Of a DNA stretch of 64,000 bases, positions 28,670-35,574 are shown in pieces. Position 1 is the stretch's first letter; the number at the start of each line of letters is the position of its first letter. The notes below the pieces were generated by a model, which was not told where the DNA came from, did no database searches, and worked only from the letters and a program-made list of their open reading frames with translations. The translations under genes and the position numbers were made by a program. The DNA is from JBKQVT01 sp963727245 (GTDB taxonomy: Bacteria > Planctomycetota > Planctomycetia > Pirellulales > Thermoguttaceae): NCBI GenBank assembly GCA_963727245.1, contig CAVSFO010000005.1, positions 248,001-312,000 on the forward strand, given 5' to 3'.

Positions 28670-29233
28670 TTACGACGCCGGCCAGAGCAGCGCGGGACGC
28701 AGACTGACCTGCGGCACCAACAGCGGCCGCAGCTCGTCCTGGCCGGCATGACTGCTCACGGACTGGTAACGGCCATCGACCGGCCCACGACGGACTTCGA
28801 TCCGCTCGGCGGCCACGTCCACGACCCAGTAGTCGGCAATGCCGGCCGCCGCATAGAGATCGGCCTTCTCGCGGGTATCGAAACCGAGGCTGCTGTCGGC
28901 CACCTCGATCACGAGCAAGACGTCCTCGGCCAGCGGCCGGCCCCGCGAGTAATCGCGCTGCACGACCCAGGCCAGGTCGGGCTCCGGCGCGCTCTGGAGC
29001 GCGGGCAAACCGATGGAGTTCTGAATCCGGACTCGAACTTTGCCCGTGGGCAGGCTGGCGATACTCCATGCCGCCAGCCGATCGACAACCTCTTCATGCC
29101 GCGATCCGATGGGGTTCATTTCCCGAATCTCTCCGTGGATGAATTCCAGCCGGCAACGCTCGCGCTGGTCGAACACGCCGGCCGCAATCATGCGGTCGTA
29201 TTGGGCCAGCGTCAGATGGGCAATCGTGCTCAT
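28670..29233 (-). CDS. Uma2-family (DUF820) putative endonuclease
   Basis: 187 residues. The restriction-endonuclease-like fold is seen in LEFIHGEIREMNPIGSRHEE, APEPDLAWVVQRDYSRGRPL (the PD of the PD-(D/E)XK core), DVLLVIEVADSSLGFDTREK and YAAAGIADYWVVDV. The family is amplified in cyanobacteria and planctomycetes and its targets are unknown. The start at 29233 is set by MSTIAHLTLAQYDRM and the AGGA site upstream. It lies between the KdpD-like gene and the histidine kinase gene on the same strand, an unusual place that may reflect insertion into the regulatory operon. Confidence 0.88.
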   Translation of the reverse strand: MSTIAHLTLAQYDRMIAAGVFDQRERCRLEFIHGEIREMNPIGSRHEEVVDRLAAWSIASLPTGKVRVRIQNSIGLPALQSAPEPDLAWVVQRDYSRGRPLAEDVLLVIEVADSSLGFDTREKADLYAAAGIADYWVVDVAAERIEVRRGPVDGRYQSVSSHAGQDELRPLLVPQVSLRPALLWPAS

Positions 29234-29299
29234 GGGAGTCCTGCCTGAGTTGTCTGGGACATGGATATTATAGCAGTTTTTCCGGGCCACGCCCACGTC

Positions 29300-31182
29300 T
29301 CACCCTGGCCCTCTCCCGGAGGGAGAGGGGGATGCTGCGCTGGCCTCCGAGGCCGGCAGCGTGAGGCGGAAGACGGTCTTCACGCCGGGCGCGCTCTGGC
29401 AGGCGACGGCGCCGCCGTGGGCCAGGACGATCTCGCGCACGATGGCCAGGCCCAGCCCGCTGCCGCCGGGGACCGTGTCGCCGGGCACGCGAAAGTAGCG
29501 CTCGAAGACCAGCGGCAAGTGCACGGCGGGGATTCCCGAGCCGGTGTCGGCGACGGAGAAGACGATCTTGCCGTCGCAGGCTTGCGCGGCCAGGGTGATC
29601 TGTCCACCCTGCGGCGTGTGCCGTAGGGAGTTGTCCAGCAGATTGTGCAAGGCGTGCTGGAACTGCTCGGCATCGACCGCCACCAGGGGCAGGTCGTCGG
29701 CGGCCTCCACGATAAGCTCCACGCCTTGGTCCTGGGCGCGAGCCTGGAAGGGCTCGGCCGCCGAGTGCAACAGCAACGCCGGCTGCTCGGGGCGCAAGCG
29801 GAGTCGATTCTGTCCTTGTTCCAGCCGGGCCAGGTCCAAGAGGTTGTTGATCATCACCAGCAGGCGTTCGGCATTGTCGCGGGCATCGATCAGCAGTTCG
29901 AGTTGCTTGGGCAGCAGCGGTCCCACCCCTTCTTCCAAGAGCAGGTGCAGCACGATGCGGAGGCTGGTCAGGGGCGTTTTCAGCTCGTGGCTGACAGTGG
30001 CCACCAGGTTGCTCTTCACTTCGTCCAGCAGCCGGAACCGCGTGATGTCCTCCAGCAGCACCGCCGCCCCCAGCGTCGCGCCCGAGGAATCCCGGATGGG
30101 CAGGATGCGGGGGAGGAAGGAATGCGACTGCTCGCCCACTTGCAGCACGACGGCCTTGTCGAAGCCCTCGGGCAGGTACTCGTGCTGCTCGCGGACTGCG
30201 GCCAGCAGCGGCTGGCGGAGGGCCTCGGGCGGTTCCCAGATCACCGGCGGCTGTTTGCGGTCCTCGCGGGGACGAACGCCCAGCAAGCGGCGGGCCACGG
30301 GGTTGGCCATCTCCACGTGCTGCTCGGGATCAACCACGAGCACGGGATCGGGAAAGGAATCGATCGTCGCCTGGCTGGTCTGCTGCGCCGGACCAACTGG
30401 GCATGATGCGACTGGCGGAGTTCGCGGAGTTGGCGGGCCATGGTGTTGAAGGAGCTGGCCAGTTGCCCCAATTCATCGTTGGAGGTGATGGGCACGAGTT
30501 GGTCGAGGTTGCCCGCCCCGATCGCCGCGGCCGATTCGGTCACCGCCCGGATCGGGTAGAGGATGGTGCGGATCGTACTGGCGACCAGGAGGACGGCCAG
30601 GGCGATGCCGAAGGCCAGCCCGCCGCCATACCAGACGAGCGAGTGGAGTGCCAAGACGCGGGCGGCCGCGTTGACGTGCTCCATTTGGTCCTGGTTGATT
30701 TGCCGAATGCGGTCGGAGACATTCTTGATCTGGACGAACGTGCTATACAGGCACGGCGCCCCGGCGGGGGCGAAGTAGAGCCCCTCGCGCTGTGCGCCCG
30801 GATCGGCAAAGAAGTCGTTGCCCGCCTGGCGATAGTCCTTGCTCAGGGTCGTCAGCTTATCGACCAACTGGCCCTCTTCCGGCAAGATGGTGATATTGTG
30901 ATTCTCCTTGTCGAGACTGTCGTCGAAGATTTTCCACTTGTCCTGGTAGAGGCGGTGGGACTGCTCTTCCTGGCCGGCGAGGGCGAGGAGAAAGGAGGAA
31001 TTGATGCGTTCCAGGGCCTCGTTGAGGTCCCGCATGTAGATGACGCTGTCGTAATTCTCGCGGAGGATCAGATCGATCTGACCGCCGAGGTGGTAGATCA
31101 GGGCGGCCCCGGTGCCGCCCAGCGCGACCAGCAGGGCGAACAGCGGCAGCATGGCGATGAGGATTCTGCGGCGAAAGGTCAT
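29300..31182 (-). CDS. sensor histidine kinase with HAMP and PAS domains (frame-broken)
   Basis: About 627 residues. TM1 lies near 9-30, an extracytoplasmic helical region near 31-184, TM2 near 187-207, then HAMP, a PAS domain (FPDPVLVVDPEQHVEMAN), the HisKA H-box VSHELKTPLTSLRIV, N-box NLLDNSLRHTPQGG, G1 ADTGSGIP, F-box FERYF and G2 GGSGLGLAIV. One base is missing at about 30385-30390, at GCGC. The last codons (PSPSGRGPG) fall in a CCCTCTCCCGGAGGGAGAGGG hairpin. Because it sits between the sigma-54 regulator and the KdpD-like gene, it is the likely partner kinase for potassium control. Confidence 0.9.
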
Positions 31183-31232
31183 GGTCGGCGACTACTGTAG
31201 TGGTTCAATCAAATGGGGCTCTATGATTGCCG

Positions 31233-31309
31233 GGTGCCACTGCTGGCTTGTCCAGCAGTGTTGCGCCTCGCGGTGGTTCGGCACTGCTGGACAAGCCAGC
31301 AGTGGCACC
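31233..31309. repeat. perfect 28-base inverted repeat, family C
   Basis: GGTGCCACTGCTGGCTTGTC and the bases after it (31233-31260) are matched perfectly by 31282-31309, with a 21-base loop. It lies between the response regulator stop and the kinase start and could attenuate transcription into the kinase gene. Confidence 0.85.
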
Positions 31310-31368
31310 TATGTTACCAAGTTTACTCGGAATACAATCCGTCAATTGTGAACGGCTATATTACCTGT

Positions 31369-32695
31369 TCATATCCCGTACTTCTTTCGCTTCCGGTAGA
31401 GCGTGCTGGGATCGATGCCCAGCCGCTCGGCGGCCTCTTCCATGGTGGCCGCGGCGGCCAGCACGCGGCGGATGTGCTGAGACTCGACTTCGTCCAACGA
31501 CAGCGGCTCGGCGGCGGCGGGGCCCTGCGTGCTGCCGAACGGCGAGGGGAGGTGACTGAGTTCGACCAGCGGTCCCGAGGCGAGGATGACGCCGCGCTCG
31601 ATCACGTTGCGCAACTCGCGGATGTTGCCCGGCCAGCGGTAGCGGAGCAGGGCCTCGCGCACCGGCGGGGCAAACGCGGAGATCGGCTTGCTGTTTTGCC
31701 GGGCGAAGAAACGCAACAGGTGCTCGGCCAAGGGGAGGATGTCGGCGCGGCGCTGCCGCAGTGGCGGCAGGGTCACCTCGATCACGTTGAGCCGGTAGAA
31801 GAGGTCTTCGCGGAACAGGCCGGCGGCAAGCTCGGCTTCCAGATCGCGATTGGTGGCCGCCAGGATGCGGACGTTGCTGGCCCGGGTCGCGCGTTTCGCC
31901 GATCCGTTCGTAGCAGCGCTCCTGGAGCAGCCGCAACAGCTTGGGCTGCAACGGCAGCGGCAAGTCGCCGATTTCGTCGAGGAAGAGCGTGCCCCCCTCG
32001 GCCGCCGCGACCTTGCCGGTCGTATCCCGCACCGCGCCGGTGAAGGCGCCCTGGAGATGGCCGAACAACTCGCTCTCCAACAGCTCGGCCGAGAGGCTGG
32101 GACAGGGGACGGTGATGAACGGTCCGGCGGCGCGAGGGCTGTGGGCGTGGATGGCGCGGGCGAGGACTCCCTTGCCCGTGCCGCTCTCGCCCCGCAACAA
32201 GATCGTCGCTTCGCTGGCGGCGGTCTTGAAGGCCACGTCGAGGGCCTCGCGCATCGGCGGCTCGTTGGTTTGCAGATCGGCTTCCGGCACGACCGCGCGG
32301 ACTTGCTCCTCGAGCTCTTCGACCTGGCATTGCAGCCGCCGCAGTTGCACGACCCGGTCCAGCACCAGCCGAAGCTGTTCGGGGGTGAACGGCTTGGGCA
32401 AGTAGTCCAGCGCCCCGCGGCGCATCGCCTCGACGGCCGTTTCGATGGTGGCGTAGGCCGTCACGACCACCACGTGCAGCCCCGGGGCCAGGCCCAAAAG
32501 CCGCGGCAACAGGTCCAACCCCAGTTCTTGACCGAGCCGCAAGTCCAGCAGGGCCATCTCGAACGGCCGGCGGCCCAGCAGTTCCAGGGCCTGGTTGCCG
32601 TCGCGGGCCTCGGCGGCCTGGTGCCCCATCAGCTCCAGCGAGGTCCGCAAGGTGCGTCTGAGACTGGCGTCATCGTCAATCACGAGGATATTCAT
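31369..32695 (-). CDS. sigma-54-dependent response regulator of the kdp region (frame-broken)
   Basis: About 441 residues. The receiver domain (NILVIDDDASLRRTLRTSLE, phospho-acceptor in ALLDLRLGQELG, TAYATIETAVEAMRRGALDY) is followed by AAA+ with GESGTGKGVLARA, the sigma-54 motif LQGAFTGA, GGTLFLDEIGDL and YRWPGNIRELRN, then a Fis-type helix-turn-helix (AAERLGIDPSTLYRKRKKYG). The frame break is at 31885-31900, at GCGC (31889-31892): GET-R then TRASNVRILAATN. The start at 32695 has no good ribosome site. It is divergent from the kdp genes and takes the place that KdpE, an OmpR-type regulator, has elsewhere. Confidence 0.9.
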
Positions 32696-32698
32696 AAC

Positions 32699-32727
32699 GT
32701 TGCATTCTGCACGATGGGCCATGCAAC
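32699..32727. promoter_or_regulatory. inverted repeat, possible activator site
   Basis: GTTGCAT (32699-32705) and ATGCAAC (32721-32727) form a 7-15-7 dyad. It lies about 85-115 bases upstream of the candidate sigma-54 promoter at 32813 and directly in front of the regulator gene. NtrC-like activators bind dyads at this distance and often regulate themselves. The half-site motif TTGCA also recurs at 32730 and 32777. Confidence 0.35.
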
Positions 32728-32812
32728 TTGCAATACCCGGCCATCGATCCGCACGATGCAGATTCGTCGTAACTCATTGCACATAAGCAAGTTGCGTCTT
32801 ATTTCTTAATTT

Positions 32813-32828
32813 TGGCATGGGGAATGCG
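32813..32828 (+). promoter_or_regulatory. sigma-54 promoter candidate in front of the kdp arm
   Basis: TGGCATGGGGAATGCG matches the sigma-54 consensus TGGCACGNNNNTTGCW at the invariant GG (32814-32815) and GC (32826-32827) with the exact spacing. A start site near 32839 would leave about 44 bases to the ATG at 32883. The divergent gene encodes a GAFTGA-containing activator, which makes the match more credible than a chance hit. Confidence 0.6.
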
Positions 32829-32882
32829 AAGGGGAAGGTGCAGATGCGCGTCCGCCCGCGGCAACGCAACGGGAGATTAAGC

Positions 32883-33323
32883 ATGTATTGGCATCCCTGG
32901 ACAAAACTGATGGCGCTGAGCGGGGCCGTCGCCGGCGGCGGAATCCTGGCCTGCGCGGCGGCACTGCTGGACCTGCTGATGCCAGGCGCGTCGATGCCGG
33001 CTTTTGTCGCCATGACGGTCGTGCTCGGACTGGTGATTGCGGGCGTGGTGGCCACCTTCGCCTGGCTGTGCGGCTGCTGGGACGAGGCCGGGCCGGACCG
33101 CATGGAGCGGCTGGTCGAGGCCGCCGAGCGCCGCTCGGAGGACCTGGCGAGAAAGGCCGCCTTGCGCAAGTCGCTGGAACAGGAACGACGCCAGAAGCTT
33201 CAGGAGTTTCCACCGCAGACCTACCTGGGCAACGCCTACCGGACGACCCTTCGCGGCTTGGGGCAACCGAAATCGCCCGCCGGGGGAACCGCGGCCGCCA
33301 CGCCCTGGCGGCACGGTCAATGA
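32883..33323 (+). CDS. small membrane protein with coiled-coil tail, first gene of the kdp arm
   Basis: 146 residues. Two transmembrane helices (about 9-36 and 42-66) are followed by a charged helix (MERLVEAAERRSEDLARKAA, then SLEQERRQKLQEF) likely to form a coiled coil in the cytoplasm. ATG 32883 follows GGGAGA. It is the first gene after the candidate sigma-54 promoter and lies 144 bases before the small peptide and kdpF. I do not recognise the family; a membrane partner of the potassium system is an inference from position. Confidence 0.7.
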   Translation: MYWHPWTKLMALSGAVAGGGILACAAALLDLLMPGASMPAFVAMTVVLGLVIAGVVATFAWLCGCWDEAGPDRMERLVEAAERRSEDLARKAALRKSLEQERRQKLQEFPPQTYLGNAYRTTLRGLGQPKSPAGGTAAATPWRHGQ

Positions 33324-33341
33324 AGATCGGACAACGAGAGG

Positions 33342-33425
33342 GTAGGGTGGGTCGAGCGCAGCGAGCCCCACCAGGAAATTGCCGAATCGCATTTGGTGGG
33401 GCTCGCTGCGCTCGACCCACCCTAC
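33342..33425. repeat. long hairpin, family A copy 3
   Basis: Arms as at 11245 and 23398. It lies inside the presumed kdp transcript, between the membrane protein gene and the 31-residue peptide gene. As RNA it would form a stem of about 31 pairs that could reduce readthrough or protect the kdp message. Confidence 0.85.
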
Positions 33426-33467
33426 TCTTGCCCCCCGCAATACAATCATTCATAAGGAGCAGCCATT

Positions 33468-33563
33468 ATGGACCTTTACACCTGGCTTCCGGCCATGTTC
33501 TTCCTGGGCTTGGCGACGTTGGGCGTGCTGACGGCTTTCGTTTTCGCATGTGACAAGGTTTAA
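33468..33563 (+). CDS. 31-residue membrane peptide preceding kdpF
   Basis: The peptide starts MDLYTWLPAMFFLGLATLG and ends FVFACDKV. It is a single transmembrane helix with a short charged C-terminus. The ATG follows AAGGAG with good spacing, and the stop lies 11 bases before the kdpF start, so the two are co-translated. It is not KdpF, which follows it. By size and place it may be a second small subunit or a regulator of KdpABC; this is inference only. Confidence 0.7.
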   Translation: MDLYTWLPAMFFLGLATLGVLTAFVFACDKV

Positions 33564-33574
33564 GGGACGTTCTC

Positions 33575-33664
33575 ATGGATGCTTTACAGATTCTCACTGC
33601 CGTAGCGACCGTGCTGCTGTTGGTTTACCTGACCGCCGCTCTGCTGCGGCCCGAGTGGTTCTAA
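33575..33664 (+). CDS. kdpF: K+-transporting ATPase subunit KdpF
   Basis: 29 residues, MDALQILTAVATVLLLVYLT then AALLRPEWF. A single helix with the KdpF ending (LLRPE-F). KdpF is bound to the KdpA-KdpB membrane interface and stabilises the complex. It is 18 bases upstream of kdpA, with AAAGG before that gene. Too short for routine gene callers. Confidence 0.85.
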   Translation: MDALQILTAVATVLLLVYLTAALLRPEWF

Positions 33665-33682
33665 AAGGAAAGGGTCCCGCCC

Positions 33683-35521
33683 ATGTGGCAGGTCTGGGTG
33701 CTTCCACTGCTTGTGTACAGCGCGACGTTTGCGCTGGCGGTCCCGATCGGCCTGTACATGGCCCGGGTGTTCGACGGCCGTCTTCACACGCCGAAGTGGC
33801 TTCGATGGATCGAAGCGCGGCTGGACACCGGCGCGCAGAACTGGAAACAGTATGCGCTGGCGTTCATGGCCTTCAACGTCGTGGCGTTCCTGGTCGGGTT
33901 CGCGGTCCTGACTCTGCAACCCTACCTGCCGCTGAACCCGGACGGCAAGAAAATGCTCGCACCGACCACGATCTTCAACACGGTCTGCTCGTTTCTGACG
34001 AATACCAATCTGCAGGACTACTCCGGCGAGGTCCACCTGTCTTACTTTAGCCAGTTGTTCTTCATCTGCTGGAAGCAGGTTCTTTCGCCGATGATCGGGA
34101 TGGCCGCCCTGGTGGCGATTATTCGCGGGCTGCGCGGCGACAAGCAGATGGGTAATTTCTACGTCGATCTGTGGCGCGGGACGGCCTACGTCTTCGTGCC
34201 GCTGTGCCTGGTGGTCGGCGTGCTTCTCATGGCCAGTGGCGTTCCCATGACGCTGGACGGACACGCGGACGCGACGACGCTGGAGCCGGGGGCGATGGGG
34301 GCCGACAGCAATGGTCAACCCACCTTGGTCCAGCAGATTGCCCGCGGCCCGGTGGCGGCGATCGTTGCGGCCAAGCAATTCGGGACGAATGGAGGCGGTT
34401 TCTTCGGCGCCAATAGCACGCATCCGTTTGAAAATCCCAATGCCTTCAGCAGCTTCCTCTCCTGCGTGGGAATCTTCCTGCTGCCCGTGGCCACGCTGGT
34501 GATGTTCGGCAAGATGCTCAACCGTTACCGGGACGCGGCCGTGATTTTCGGCGTGATGCTCGTGCTCTCCTTAGGGACCGTGGCATGGGCGATTTGGCAC
34601 GACACGCTCAAACCGAACCCAGCCCTGACTGCCCATGCGGCGCGGACCTACTCCATCCCGGACGCCACGACCGCCAACGGCCAGCGCGCCATGGCGATTC
34701 CCGCGGTCGCGGGTCTTCCCGTCGATCAGTCCTTGGGGAACCTGGAGGGAAAGGAACTCCGCTTTGGGACCTCGGCGGGCGCCACGTGGGCGGCCCTGAC
34801 CACGAACACCTCCAACGGTTCCGTGAACTGCATGCACGACAGCCTCAACCCGGTCGCCGGTCTGGTCCCACTCACCGGGATGTGGCTCAACTGCATCTGG
34901 GGCGGCGTCGGCGTGGGGTTCATCAACTTGTGGATTTACCTTATCGTCGGCGTGTTCCTTGCGGGCCTGATGGTGGGCCGCACGCCGGAATACCTGGGCA
35001 AGAAGGTCGAGGCGCGAGAGATGAAACTCGCGGCCCTGGCCTTGTTGATCCATCCGCTGATGATCTTAGCCCCCACCGGCCTCTTCGCGGCCACGGACTG
35101 GGGCATCAAGGCGGAAAGCAATCCGGGGGCGCACGGGTTTTCCCAAGTCCTTTATCAGTTCAGTTCGGCCTCGGCCAACAACGGCTCCGGCTTCGAGGGC
35201 TTGGGAGACACCTGGGGATTCAACAAGCCCGAGGATAACCCGTCTCCGCCGGGCCCTGAAAGCCGGCCGCTGGACATTGTGGCGGGCTTGGTCATGTTGA
35301 TTAGCCGCTTTGTGCCGATCGTCGCTCCCATTGCCCTGGCGGCAAGCCTGGCGGCCAAGAAGCCCACGCCCGTCACGGTGGGGACGTTGCGAACGGATAC
35401 GATCACGTTTGGTTTCGTCCTGCTGGGTACGATCCTCCTGATCGGCGCCCTGCTCTTCCTCCCCGTGGCCGCCCTCGGTCCCATTGCGGAACACTTCGGA
35501 CCGATCCCCTTTGGAGGCTAG
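33683..35521 (+). CDS. kdpA: K+-transporting ATPase subunit KdpA
   Basis: 612 residues (the usual length is about 560). The potassium-selective, channel-like subunit in the cytoplasmic membrane. The four selectivity-filter stretches are visible: FLTNTNLQ, GTNGGGFFGANSTHPFENP, NTSNGSVNCMHD and SASANNGSGFEGL. It has about ten transmembrane helices. The loop around residues 320-370 (TAHAARTYSIPDATTANGQR, VDQSLGNLEGKE) is longer than in E. coli. Part of kdpFABC; K+ enters here before passing to KdpB. Confidence 0.97.
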   Translation: MWQVWVLPLLVYSATFALAVPIGLYMARVFDGRLHTPKWLRWIEARLDTGAQNWKQYALAFMAFNVVAFLVGFAVLTLQPYLPLNPDGKKMLAPTTIFNTVCSFLTNTNLQDYSGEVHLSYFSQLFFICWKQVLSPMIGMAALVAIIRGLRGDKQMGNFYVDLWRGTAYVFVPLCLVVGVLLMASGVPMTLDGHADATTLEPGAMGADSNGQPTLVQQIARGPVAAIVAAKQFGTNGGGFFGANSTHPFENPNAFSSFLSCVGIFLLPVATLVMFGKMLNRYRDAAVIFGVMLVLSLGTVAWAIWHDTLKPNPALTAHAARTYSIPDATTANGQRAMAIPAVAGLPVDQSLGNLEGKELRFGTSAGATWAALTTNTSNGSVNCMHDSLNPVAGLVPLTGMWLNCIWGGVGVGFINLWIYLIVGVFLAGLMVGRTPEYLGKKVEAREMKLAALALLIHPLMILAPTGLFAATDWGIKAESNPGAHGFSQVLYQFSSASANNGSGFEGLGDTWGFNKPEDNPSPPGPESRPLDIVAGLVMLISRFVPIVAPIALAASLAAKKPTPVTVGTLRTDTITFGFVLLGTILLIGALLFLPVAALGPIAEHFGPIPFGG

Positions 35522-35574
35522 ACGGCATCGGGAAACCAGTACGAAACATGGTTGCGAGAATAAGGAAAGAGAAC

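Noticed and set aside
27429..29069. Long minus-strand frame overlapping the KdpD-like and Uma2 genes
   Set aside because: Arg/Pro/Gly-rich out-of-frame translation; both real genes are well supported in other frames.
33426..33467. c-di-AMP or other riboswitch before kdpF
   Set aside because: The leader is only about 40 bases after the hairpin and has no known aptamer motif.
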